DNA of 64,000 nucleotides from Unio delphinus (GCA_029339505.1 JAQISU010000041.1:7821001-7885000); one strand, 5' to 3'. Numbered from the stretch's first letter, positions 19,670 to 28,672 are shown. Notes: generated by a model from the sequence alone, not told the origin. Translations and numbers: made by a program.

Positions 19670-19888
19670 TTATTTTTTTGATAGGTAGTGTTCGTAAAGT
19701 GTCCACAAGGAATCGGCAGGTAAACGAAATCCCAGAAAGCAAGTCACTAAAACACACACGACACGTCGACCCCAATTCATAGGGTATAGTTCTTGCAATA
19801 AGTGTTCGTAATCTTTCACCGTGTGAATCTTCTCATTGATATCCTTCCACGGAATCTGTTGGATCACCAATGATAAAGGTTGTGGCAT
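19670..19888 (-). CDS. Small protein, unknown (element C)
   Basis: This is a 72-residue product with a mixed helical and hydrophobic middle (GRRVVCVLVTCFLGF). A clear TATAAAA box at 19899-19905 (minus) lies about 11-17 bp upstream of the ATG, so its leader would be very short, or a downstream start is used. No family is recognised. Confidence 0.5.
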   Translation of the reverse strand: MPQPLSLVIQQIPWKDINEKIHTVKDYEHLLQELYPMNWGRRVVCVLVTCFLGFRLPADSLWTLYEHYLSKK

Positions 19889-19898
19889 GGTTGTTCTC

Positions 19899-19905
19899 TT
19901 TTATA
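19899..19905 (-). promoter_or_regulatory. TATA box for the 19075-19888 gene group
   Basis: GTATAAAAG on the minus strand just upstream of ATG 19888. The three following genes are tightly packed and may share this promoter. Confidence 0.55.
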
Positions 19906-19925
19906 CTTCTTTAGGTCGAAGATCA

Positions 19926-20306
19926 TCAGTGTAGATTCAACCCAGAATTAAACACAGAATTAAATTTGCACAAAAAGCGAAAGTGATTAATATAACGTGT
20001 AATTTCGTCCCACTGCCATTCAGGGTAACGGTTAAGAAGGATCAAAGTATCTTCAGAGGTAAACGTAGTAAATTGGTAACAGAGCAAAAAAATACCCTTG
20101 ATCCAGAGAAATCTAACACGTTGGTTAATTTTTGTCACTTTCCTCTTGTGAATTTCACGACACAAAAGTTCTACAGTCACCCCTTGAGATTTTTCTTTAG
20201 CAAGGCCTTGCCAAACGTCCTTGTAGATCTTCTCTTGCAATTCGTAGGGTAATCCTTGAATATTATGTTTTATATTATATACTGGTCTAGGTGTGTTACA
20301 CGACAT
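19926..20306 (-). CDS. Unknown protein with weak F-box-like start (element C)
   Basis: This is a 126-residue frame from ATG 20306. The segment IQGLPYELQEKIYKDVWQG has the LP-x-EL-x-x-x-I spacing seen at the start of F-box-like or PRANC-type motifs. That resemblance is weak and based on one motif. The rest is Arg/Phe/Trp-rich without recognised features. It starts 13 bp after the BIR gene's stop. No TATA box is seen, so it may be co-transcribed with that gene. Confidence 0.45.
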   Translation of the reverse strand: MSCNTPRPVYNIKHNIQGLPYELQEKIYKDVWQGLAKEKSQGVTVELLCREIHKRKVTKINQRVRFLWIKGIFLLCYQFTTFTSEDTLILLNRYPEWQWDEITRYINHFRFLCKFNSVFNSGLNLH

Positions 20307-20318
20307 GGAGTAGTAGTG

Positions 20319-20708
20319 TCACTTCCAATCATTAGGTCCCACTAAAGGTAGGTATTGACAATTCGGAGACCATCGAGCATGTTCCAGGTAAGCGGAATCT
20401 TTCTGTTCCCACTCGTAAATGGATACACCACAACTGAAACACTTGACTTTATCCCCTTCGCCCAAGTAGAAAAATCAAGCTCTGGCTAATTCTTCAGGAG
20501 TTGGTCCAGGCAGATATTTTGACCATTTATCTTTGAAGGTTTGGAATCGACTTTTAAAGTGACAGTATTCAGACAAACTCGTCGGGAACGAATATTCGAC
20601 TCTCCTCACTTCTGTTCGATGCAGGTACGGTGAAATTACCAGGAGGTTACTTTGGATTGAATGACATCCGTAGTATAGTAGCCGTATGGTCTCACGCGGA
20701 GATGGCAT
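20319..20708 (-). pseudogene. BIR-domain protein (IAP-like), with premature stop
   Basis: Two in-frame parts flank a TGA at 20475-20477. The upstream part (77 codons) ends RFQTFKDKW...PEELARA. The downstream part continues with GDKVKCFSCGVSIYEWEQ and EHARWSPNCQYL. Together these carry the BIR zinc signature: CxxC, then W..D, His and Cys (C, C, H, C ligands all present). BIR proteins of the inhibitor-of-apoptosis family bind caspases or related death proteins, and large DNA viruses use them to block host cell death. No RING finger follows; the frame ends at 20319. As sequenced the domain is cut in half, so the gene is probably inactive. Confidence 0.8.
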
Positions 20709-21009
20709 TGCTTTTGCATCAAGAGTGATTGAGAAGGTACTGTGAAGTTAGGACACGTACGTACTCCAGAAATACGCTTCTCGACTACTATGTCTCATTC
20801 TCTCTGTCACTTTTACTTTATTGCTGACCACGATGTCTACCAACAACTGTATTTCTTTTTTGATATTTAAAAAATATAAAATACTAGATCCATTTTTTAA
20901 AATAATCTACTCTTATTTGACAGCAGCGACAACGACTTCTACTCTTACCACAATTGCTACACCTACAAAGGGATCCTTCCAATGTGTGGATGATAGATGG
21001 TGTGATATT
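20709..21009. other. Element C spacer, no gene seen
   Basis: This stretch lies between the BIR gene and the right minisatellite. It contains a 64-codon plus-strand frame without recognisable features and no clear promoter. Confidence 0.4.
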
Positions 21010-21657
21010 GGATAGTAAATGATATGTTTTGTTTGGCTGCTTCCCCGTGTGTGTGGTTAGTATAGGGTGTGATTTTGGATAGTAAATGATAGGGTGTGTT
21101 TTGGCTGCTTCCCCGTGTGTGTGGTTAGTATAGGGTGTGATTTTGGATAGTAAATGATAGGGTGTGTTTTGGCTGCTTCCCCGTGTGTGTGGATAGTATA
21201 GGGTGTGATTTTGGATAGTAAATGATAGGGTGTGTTTTGGCTGCTTCCCCGTGTGTGTGGTTAGTATAGGGTGTGACTTTGGATAGTATATAGTAGGGTT
21301 TGTTTTGGCTGCTTCCCCGTGTGTGTGGATAGTATAGGGTGTGATTTTGGATAGTATATAGTAGGGTTTGTTTTGGCTGCTTCCCCGTGTGTGTGGTTAG
21401 TATAGGGTGTGATTTTGGATAGTATATAGTAGGGTGTGTTTTTGGCTGCTTCCCCGTGTGTGTGGATAGTATAGGGTGTGATTTTGGATAGTATATAGTA
21501 GGGTTTGTTTTGGCTGCTTCCCCGTGTGTGTGGATAGTATAGGGTGTGATTTTGGATAGTATATAGTAGGGTTTGTTTTGGCTGCTTCCCCGTGTGTGTG
21601 GTTAGTATAGGGTGTGACTTTGGATAGTATATAGTAGGGTTTGTTTTGGCTGCTTCC

Positions 21658-21703
<46 letters not shown>

Positions 21704-22018
21704 ATAGCAAATGGTATGTTTTGTTTTGGCTGCTTCCCCGTGTGTGTGGATAGTATAGGGTGTGATTTTGGATAGTATATAGTAGGGTTTGTTTTGGCTG
21801 CTTCGCCGTGTGTGTGGATAGTATAGGGTGTGATTTTGGATAGTATATAGTAGGGTTTGTTTTGGCTGCTTCCCCGTGTGTGTGGATAGTATAGGGTGTG
21901 ATTTTGGATAGTATATAGTAGGGTTTGTTTTGGCTGCTTCCCCGTGTGTGTGGTTAGTATAGGGTGTGACTTTGGATAGTATATAGTAGGGTTTGTTTTG
22001 GCTGCTTCCCCGTGTGTG

Positions 22019-22053
<35 letters not shown>

Positions 22054-22225
22054 GGATAGCAAATGGTATGTTTTGTTTTGGCTGCTTCCCCGTGTGTGTG
22101 GATAGTATAGGGTGTGATTTTGGATAGTATATAGTAGGGTTTGTTTTGGCTGCTTCCCCGTGTGTGTGGTTAGTATAGGGTGTGATTTTGGATAGTATAT
22201 AGTAGGGTGTGTTTTGGCTGCTTCC

Positions 22226-22294
<69 letters not shown>

Positions 22295-22393
22295 GCAAAT
22301 GGTATGTTTTGTTTTGGCTGCTTCCCCGTGTGTGTGGATAGTATAGGGTGTGATTTTGGATAGTATATAGTAGGGTTTGTTTTGGCTGCTTCC

Positions 22394-22431
<38 letters not shown>
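21010..22431. repeat. 68-bp minisatellite plus (GT)n, right inner end
   Basis: About 20 units of the same 68-bp repeat as at 12865-13245, in inverted orientation, interspersed with four (GT)n expansions (around 21660, 22010, 22230 and 22395). The leftmost units carry variants (GTAAATGATAGGG) absent from the other arm. Large repeat-encoded frames across this stretch are not genes. Confidence 0.95.
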
Positions 22432-22433
<2 letters not shown>

Positions 22434-23935
22434 ATAGCAAATGGTATGTTTTGTTTTGATGTGTATTTTCCTTGAATAGTGTTTAGGTGTGTTCCCAAAA
22501 AAATAAGCAGAAGGAACAAATCTGAAAAAGTCAGTTTGAATTGAGGTTTCTTTTTGCGTATACCTTTTTTCAAACTGTTAATACATGGCAGATTAAATCC
22601 GCATACAATATCAAAGTGAAAGGCCTATATACCAATGTCATTGCCTTTCTTTAATTCGGTTTTATTGCTCAGCCATCGTTAATCTTTAATTATTTTTTTA
22701 AACGCATTTCTTTTTAATAGACGATTTCGGGCTTTCTATTGTTGTAACGGTATTTATGTTGTTTAGTTTGTTGCTGAAATTATCTATACTATAGTCTATA
22801 GCAAAGCGCTTAAGTTTCTTCAGTATTTTAATTTCACGCTCACAAAAGGATACCAAGTTTGTCTTACAAGAGGATTGAAACTCTAAGTTACGCGGACGTG
22901 AAGAAACGCATTTCTTTGTTACTACAGTTAGGTGTTGTTGTTTTCATTCTAATCATGCTTGCCGTATATCTTTGTGTTTTGCAGGTCATATTGTTTTTTT
23001 TATGTAAATATTCACATCAATAGACAGACAGACTGGGTTATCATCCTTGAGGTTCACTGTACTTTAGTTTCCTTGAGGTTCACTGTACTTTAGTTTATTT
23101 ACTTTATACAAACCCCAAATTCACTAGTTTGACAAAAGTTACCACTCACTACTATATTATTTCTCTCTACCTAGACGAATGTGTTTATGTCAAAGTGTCA
23201 AAGTGAGAAAGTATATTTTTGGTCAGTTTTAAAACTCAAACAATAATTGCAGTTAAGTAGTTGATGTGTCATGAAGAAATGGTACAATGTGCAACAAAAG
23301 GATTGTAAGTTCACACTTCAGTCTGCCTGCGCTGCAATTGAATCAATGCATGAGCCTAGGCAAAACAATGCGCCAGTCGTTAGAAGCAATTTATTGGTTA
23401 CACTTTTTTTCTACCCCCCTTAGCTTCAAATTGCCCTCACTCGTTCTTAGTACAGTGACAAGATAAGACGTGTTTTTTCTGCGCCTGACCACTACACTAC
23501 CTATCTTGAATTTCGAACCAAACAATGCGTCACTCATTGTAAGTGATTTCATTGGCAAACCGATATTTTCTACCGCCTTCGCTTCAAATCGGCTTCAGTT
23601 GTTATTCTCACAGCGAGAAGATAAGGCGTGTATTTCTGTACCTGTCCACTAGTCACTTTCCAAACAATAAAACTTATGCACAAATAATCGCACCATCGTA
23701 GAAATGTCAGTCTTATTGCGAAATACACTGAAACATGTTTGGATGTACTATTTTGTGAGAACATTTTAGTCGTATTTGTCATCGGTTCACTCTGGAGATA
23801 TTTTAAAATCGTGGACCTTTCCTATGGAATTGATTTTCTAAGTGGGATGTGTGTTTCTTTGAATTTTTCTAAGGGAAAATATACCTCAAAAACAAGCGTA
23901 AGTGTCCTGATTCTTTTCAAAAGTAGGTATAACGT

Positions 23936-23994
<59 letters not shown>

Positions 23995-25275
23995 CGTAAT
24001 ACGTTTGATTGAAATCCTAATGGTAGATGTTCCCGTTTGAAGATACCTCTCCAAATTTTTAATCAGTAGGCACCATAATTTTCTTTTGTCATGTAATTTG
24101 TTTTTCAAACGCTACGCTCTTACATATAGTCAGTCAGTAAATCGTTGGATGAAATAAAATCTTGAGTTGACAAACTTGTACAATTCAGTTATCAGAGCTT
24201 TATCTTTATAATTGGCACTGCAATGTGTCACAGAAATTTTTTTAAGCATGAGATCTACCGTTTTATAGAAATGAAACAAATACAAAACTATTTCAAGAAT
24301 GACGCGAGTGATCTTGCCCTGTATAACCCTGCTTATGGCTAAGTTTGACATAAAAAACCCAGAACCAAAACACACGTTCGGAAGAATTTTAACAATGTAA
24401 CAATGATTGACGCGAGTGACATTGCACTTTATGACCCTGCCTATGGTTAACTTTGAATTTCAAATCAAAACACACATCTTAGACTGTCGATAGAACAAAG
24501 CATATTTTGCTGCTGCTTCTTTTTCCCCTTCGACTTAGATTTGTTACAACTTGGCAACATTGTTTGTAGTGTGTGCTGAGAAACACAGGACATCCCTTAT
24601 ATTTGATATATGTTAAGAAGTCAGTCGACAATAAATACAACCCTACCATTTTACTAAATCGATGAATGAATGAAAATGAACATATTTCACATCGAATGTA
24701 TGGTATTCTTTATTATCCTTGTTTTGTTTTCCTTTCCTTCTGTGTGTATAGGAGATTGTACCATTTTATTTTCCTTCCCTTCTGTTTTGATAGGAGATTG
24801 TGTGGCTTGTTTTCAGGGCCACTCATAAGTCTCGAAAAGATAGTAGCTTTCATTGCCACCCTTTTTTCCCTTGTCCCTCTACAGTCCCCTATACCCATCA
24901 TATTCCCATGTTATATTTCCCTTGACGCTATATAGTCCCACTCTGTTCAATTCCCCTTGACACTAGATAGTCCCACCATGTTCCATTTCCCTTGACGCTA
25001 GATAGGCCCACCATGTTCAATTTCCCTTGTCGCTAGATAGTCCCACCATGTTAAATTCCCCTTGTCGCTAGATAGTCCCACCATGTTCAATTTCCCTTGA
25101 CGCTAGATAGTCCCACCATGTTCAATTTCCCTTGTCGCTAGATAGTCCCACCATGTTAAATTCCCCTTGTCGCTAGATAGTCCCCACCATGTTAAATTCC
25201 CCTTGTCGCTAGATGTTCCCAAGCTGTTTTACATAGGATTTTCCCATTGTCGCTAGAGTATCCCCATTAACTACT
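22432..25275 (-). repeat. Element C right terminal arm (long inverted repeat)
   Basis: Reverse complement of 10017-12864, with a CT tract at about 23938-23991. Frames translated from equivalent positions in the two arms are identical, for example those at 10917-11162 and 24130-24375. Confidence 0.95.
24907..25262 (-). repeat. Subterminal 35-bp tandem repeats of element C (right)
   Basis: Mirror of the left array. Units contain CCCTTG(A/T)CGCTAGATAGTCCCAC with a 35-36 bp period, ending at the terminus CCCCATTAACTACT. Confidence 0.85.
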
Positions 25276-25281
25276 TACGTC
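25276..25281. repeat. Right target-site duplication of element C (TACGTC)
   Basis: Matches 10011-10016 exactly and marks the right edge of the nested insertion inside A's replicase gene. Confidence 0.95.
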
Positions 25282-26342
25282 GCAGATCAGTTAGTTTATT
25301 TCCTCGGGATGCATTTGTGAAGTGTTCTATTATTCGTTCTGCTACACAATTAAGCCCTGACGAATATTTCATAGGAGCTAGTTTTGCGATATCGGGTTTA
25401 TCATTTAACGGATATATCCCATAAACCATTGCTGTTACGGGATAAGATCTTTCGTAGTATGGTTTGTCAATGCCGGTTAGAATCCCTGGTTTGGAATCTC
25501 TACTCACAATGACAGCTTTTTTATTCTTGAGGATTGGTTCAAATTTATCCTTAATAATCCATTTGCCATCGACTTCGATAATGAATTTGATTCGGAAAAA
25601 ATGCCGTTTTTCCCCAACACGTGAAATTATCACTGCTGCTTTTTCATCAGTCATGGTAGCATCAACAACACCATCAATTCGAAATGTTGACCAACAATAA
25701 GATGCTCCATCACGCTTGAATTCATTAAAACAGTCTCTGATTTTACTAATCATGGCTTTATCAAGAATTGTATTCTTTGGTGTATTAGAAACTATATCGA
25801 GATTGAATTGAGCATCTTTCCAGGGGTAATCTCTCTTGGACGTTTTTTTTTGGTTTATCGAGATTAAATTTAGGATTGATTTTTAATAATCTCTTAAACT
25901 CTTTCATGTTTCCGTCTATTGGACGTTTGTTACGTCTTTTTGGTTTATCGAGATTAAATCTAGGATTGATTTTGTTACGTCTTTTTGGTTTATCGAGATT
26001 AAATCTAGGATTGATTTTTAATAATCTCTTAAACTCTTTCATGTTTCCGTCTATTGGACGTTTGTTACGTCTTTTTGGTTTATCGAGATTAAATTTAGGA
26101 TTGATTTTTAATAATCTCTTAAACTCTTTCATGTTTCCGTCTCTTGGACGTTTTTTGGGTTTATCGAGATTAAATCTAGGACTAATTTTTAATAATCTCT
26201 TAAACTCTTTCATGTTTCCGTCTCTTGGACGTTTTTTGGGTCTATCGATATTAAATTTAGGATTGATTTTTAATAATCTCTTAAACTCCTTATCAGCATT
26301 GAATTCAGCATTTTTCGAAGTCAATCTCTTGAACTCCTTCAT
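25282..26342 (-). pseudogene. Replicase N-terminal part (element A), with in-frame tandem repeats, cut by element C
   Basis: From ATG 26342 the protein begins with about five 28-30 residue repeats built around MKEFKRLLKINP(K/R)FN and KRP(I/R)DGN, a strongly basic region. A frame change at a T9 run (25843-25851) follows. Then comes a domain including DCFNEFKRDGASYCWSTFRIDG that aligns throughout with element B (61,44x-61,91x). The frame ends at the target duplication 25276-25281 and continues beyond element C at 10016. The function of the repeats is unknown; their number differs between A and B. The start is 24 bp from the divergent remnant gene at 26367. Confidence 0.8.
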
Positions 26343-26366
26343 GCTATACTAAAAACAAGTGTCTAA

Positions 26367-26426
26367 ATGAAAGATTTATGTATAATGAATCACTGCAATG
26401 GATCAGTCAATGAATTAGACAAATAG
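26367..26426 (+). pseudogene. Remnant of Cys-rich zinc-binding gene (internal deletion)
   Basis: A 20-codon frame keeps the first ten codons (MKDLCIMNHC) and the last few (NELDK, stop) of the gene intact at 60522-60917 in element B. Roughly 330 bp between them are missing. It is divergent from the replicase start at the same 24-bp spacing as in B. Confidence 0.75.
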
Positions 26427-26438
26427 TATAGTATACTA

Positions 26439-26930
26439 ATGAACCAGGAATTCAGACCACACCCAGTGAGTACAAATTATGAAGCATCCAGTGATGGTGT
26501 TGTAAGACACTGTAGACTGAAGAACCCAGTTGGGTGGGATAATGGTATGGGGTATTTGTTCTTTACTGTTGGAAAGAAGAAATATTACAATCATCGTTTC
26601 GTATTTGAATGTTTCAATGGATTGATCAAAAATGGTTTTGTTATCGATCACAAGGATTCTAATCCAAGGAACAATTCTTTATCAAATCTGCAAGCAATCA
26701 CACAGAGTGAGAATTCCAAACGAGGAAGGACTGGCATTTGTTCAAAAAAAGTGAAACCAGTAAAATCTTTGAATACAACAACTAACGAAGAAAAAATATT
26801 TAAATCAATATATGAAGCCGGCAAGTATTTCAATATTTGTAGAGCCTCAGTACGATTCGTTGCAGAGGGGGTTTGTCGATCGGCTATTTCAAAAAGGACG
26901 GGACAAAAATTTCAATTTAGTTATGTCTAA
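26439..26930 (+). CDS. HNH homing-type endonuclease (element A)
   Basis: The 163-residue protein has a NUMOD4-like start (NYEASSDGVVRH). An HNH_3-type core, HRFVFECFNGL...VIDHKDSNPRNNSLSNLQ, and a NUMOD1-like helix-turn-helix tail (SIYEAGKYFNICRASVRFVAEG) complete it. This layout is that of free-standing or intron-encoded HNH homing endonucleases, which cut double-stranded DNA at long sites. The gene lies beside the replicase start in both A and B. B's copy (60005-60511) carries stop codons. The enzyme here appears intact. Its role in the element is unknown. Confidence 0.85.
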   Translation: MNQEFRPHPVSTNYEASSDGVVRHCRLKNPVGWDNGMGYLFFTVGKKKYYNHRFVFECFNGLIKNGFVIDHKDSNPRNNSLSNLQAITQSENSKRGRTGICSKKVKPVKSLNTTTNEEKIFKSIYEAGKYFNICRASVRFVAEGVCRSAISKRTGQKFQFSYV

Positions 26931-26974
26931 TGCGTCATATTTTTCATTTAGAAATATATAATTGTTATAGAATA

Positions 26975-27331
26975 ATGAATTCTGAAAACATGAATAGCAT
27001 TTTATCCGAGATTTCAAAATTGAAAAGTTGGGATATTGAACTATCAGATGGGTTAAATCCTGATCAAATCATGTCTGATTTTCAGGACATAGAATACGGA
27101 GTTAACAACAATAAATACATGTTACCAAAGAAGTATGCGCTCATCAAAAGAATTCAGAATTCTATTAAGGACTCTCTCGCATTTTCCAGTGACGTAAGTG
27201 TGTTCGCTCCGTTGAATACCATCGTAGAACGAATACGAAAAGAATTGGGGTACGAATACGAATTGAAAAAGGAGGTTAATTCTAAAGTTAGAAACCTACG
27301 GGCGTTAATTCAAGAAAATGAACAATTTTGA
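26975..27331 (+). CDS. Conserved small protein, unknown (elements A and B)
   Basis: The 118-residue protein from ATG 26975 (MNSENMNS) is conserved as an intact frame at 59613-59960 in element B. It looks helical, with conserved DGLNPDQI, NNNKYMLPKKYALIKRIQNSIKDSL and a charged C-terminal helix (RNLRALIQEN). The upstream 15 in-frame codons are rejected because an AAATATATAATT TATA-like stretch lies inside them. No family is recognised. Conservation of length and frame in both copies argues for a real gene. Confidence 0.65.
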   Translation: MNSENMNSILSEISKLKSWDIELSDGLNPDQIMSDFQDIEYGVNNNKYMLPKKYALIKRIQNSIKDSLAFSSDVSVFAPLNTIVERIRKELGYEYELKKEVNSKVRNLRALIQENEQF

Positions 27332-27494
27332 TTGACCAACCATTTATCATTATTTGATTGACCAACCATTTATCATTATTTGATTGTGACCGTCCCTCAT
27401 AGAGATTTTAATTTTTTTTTAGCATTTTTTGATCAAAACTGTTGAAATCAGTGAATAAAAAATTGATGGCTGGTTCGGATTGATCAAAAATAGA

Positions 27495-27549
27495 ATGGGG
27501 AAAGTCACAGTATTATTATTATTTATAGCAATTATGTGACTTTCCCCAT
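27495..27549. other. Perfect 15-bp stem-loop between genes
   Basis: ATGGGGAAAGTCACA (27495-27509) and its complement TGTGACTTTCCCCAT (27535-27549) enclose a 25-nt AT-rich loop. The equivalent place in element B has two hairpins with different but still complementary stems, which suggests selection for structure. It could be a replication origin, a transcript end or a nuclease/recombinase site. Confidence 0.8.
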
Positions 27550-27641
27550 CATTGAACGAAGCCGTTATAGGATGAAATAACACTTCCATGACCATCCGAT
27601 GGTGTTAGGTCGGGATTGAAAAATTGTTTTGCAATTGAAAA

Positions 27642-27661
27642 ATTGTTTCTGATTTCAAATA
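27642..27661 (+). promoter_or_regulatory. Conserved start-proximal box (ATTGTTTCTGATTTCAAATA)
   Basis: A nearly identical box (ATGGTTTCTGATTTCAAATA) abuts the ATG at 28705, and GATTTCACGATTTAGA precedes the capsid gene at 29201. It is probably a late-gene promoter or leader element; this is inferred from recurrence. Confidence 0.5.
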
Positions 27662-28642
27662 ATGGTCAATGAAGCATTAACAACCCGATTGGCTCGTGAA
27701 CGACTGGATGCAATCAGGAGATTTGTACCAATTCGTGACTCTGTACGGAATAAACTAGAACAACGACAGAGTCTTCAGACTGATTTTGCTGCGGGATCTG
27801 AAGAATTGTTTAAACCAGTAACCACAGCAACGAAAGGGATACAGCGTGCTATACTGGGAGATGTTCCCGAGACGGGAAAATCTGTTATTGGTGAACTCGA
27901 AAAAATATCAGCGAAAACTGAACAAACAGAACAAATAGAACAAATAGAATCAAAAAGAAAAGTTGATGATTTACGCGTGAGATTTACCGAGACCGGGTTA
28001 GCAGCAATTGATGAGACTAAACTAACAGATATTCCTGCGCTTGTTGTTACGACTTATGAAAACAGAAAAAAAATGTTGAAACCAGAACATCATAAATATG
28101 TTAGAAATATAACTCACTGGGCTGATATATTCTATAAGATCAAAACTGAAAAAAGTCAAATTAAGACAGATAGTCCATCATACAATGGATATATCAATGC
28201 GGTGGGTAACGTGTATAAACGATTTGAAGAACAAAAACAAAAACAAAAACCACCAAAATTGCAAAGGCGGCGACAGCAACCTGCAAAGAAACTACTCTAC
28301 TCTCCTAAAAAACAACAACTACCACCTGATGATGATGATTCTCTTGATTATTTACAATCCATGGATGAAGAAGAAAAAATGGATGAAGCAACTGGTTATA
28401 GCGGAAGTGGATTGCAAGATTCCAGTGAGAATCCAAGGATTTCATGTCCTGGTAGTGTTATCAATGATATATCACGATTAGAAGTTCTTGTAGGAGGTTT
28501 CCGAGCTGGAAATAACTCACCGGAAATAATTAATGAAGCAGCTGATATCTGTAGACGGTTATTTGCCGGCGGTATCATGGATATCAGCACATATCGAGAT
28601 TTCATTGGCGAGTTAGTGGAAAGTGGGTATCACAGTGATTAA
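27662..28642 (+). CDS. Conserved virion-block protein, coiled coil, unknown (element A)
   Basis: The 326-residue protein has an N-terminal charged helical part (LARERLDAIRRFVPIRDSV) and FKPVTTATKGIQ. A predicted coiled coil around residues 85-110, a lysine/glutamine-rich middle (KQKQKPPKLQRRRQQPAKK), an acidic patch and a conserved C-terminal helical region (GFRAGNNSPEIINEAADICRRL) follow. It is the first gene of the rightward virion block. Element B keeps the N-terminal and C-terminal parts but has lost the middle. A scaffold or minor virion role is plausible from position only. Confidence 0.65.
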   Translation: MVNEALTTRLARERLDAIRRFVPIRDSVRNKLEQRQSLQTDFAAGSEELFKPVTTATKGIQRAILGDVPETGKSVIGELEKISAKTEQTEQIEQIESKRKVDDLRVRFTETGLAAIDETKLTDIPALVVTTYENRKKMLKPEHHKYVRNITHWADIFYKIKTEKSQIKTDSPSYNGYINAVGNVYKRFEEQKQKQKPPKLQRRRQQPAKKLLYSPKKQQLPPDDDDSLDYLQSMDEEEKMDEATGYSGSGLQDSSENPRISCPGSVINDISRLEVLVGGFRAGNNSPEIINEAADICRRLFAGGIMDISTYRDFIGELVESGYHSD

Positions 28643-28660
28643 TCACCGGGACTGAATAAA

Positions 28661-28672
28661 AACGCTAGCGTT
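28661..28672. promoter_or_regulatory. 12-bp palindrome AACGCTAGCGTT upstream of pVI-like gene
   Basis: A perfect palindrome followed by CCAATTGAAAAATGG. The same palindrome occurs at 54659-54670 in B before the membrane-protein gene. Degenerate forms with a nearby CAATTG are at about 32478 and 58577. Its recurrence in intergenic spots suggests a regulator binding site. Confidence 0.55.

Larger units (their letters stand above)
10017..25275. mobile_element. Element C: nested Polinton-like element with giant terminal inverted repeats, lacking replication and capsid genes
   Basis: The ends are AGTAGTTAATGGGG... and ...CCCCATTAACTACT, flanked by TACGTC duplications inside A's replicase gene. The length is 15,259 bp. 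The arms (10017-12864 and 22432-25275) appear identical apart from 4 bp in a GA tract, judged from constant coordinate sums and identical translations of frames along them. The central block (13369-20708) holds only leftward genes, including adenain-type protease, packaging ATPase and basic virion proteins. No integrase, polymerase, major capsid or penton-like gene is visible, so it should depend on another element. Confidence 0.93.
27332..27661. other. Intergenic regulatory region with hairpin (element A)
   Basis: It contains two 26-bp direct repeats (GATTGACCAACCATTTATCA, 27330-27383), the hairpin at 27495-27549, and the box ATTGTTTCTGATTTCAAATA directly before the ATG at 27662. The same position in B (59271-59612) has two hairpins. 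Confidence 0.65.

Noticed and set aside
25876..26352. 158-codon plus-strand frame of leucine-rich repeats (also 60914-61363 on the minus strand)
   Set aside because: They are the antisense of the replicase N-terminal repeats and follow from their 84-90 bp period.
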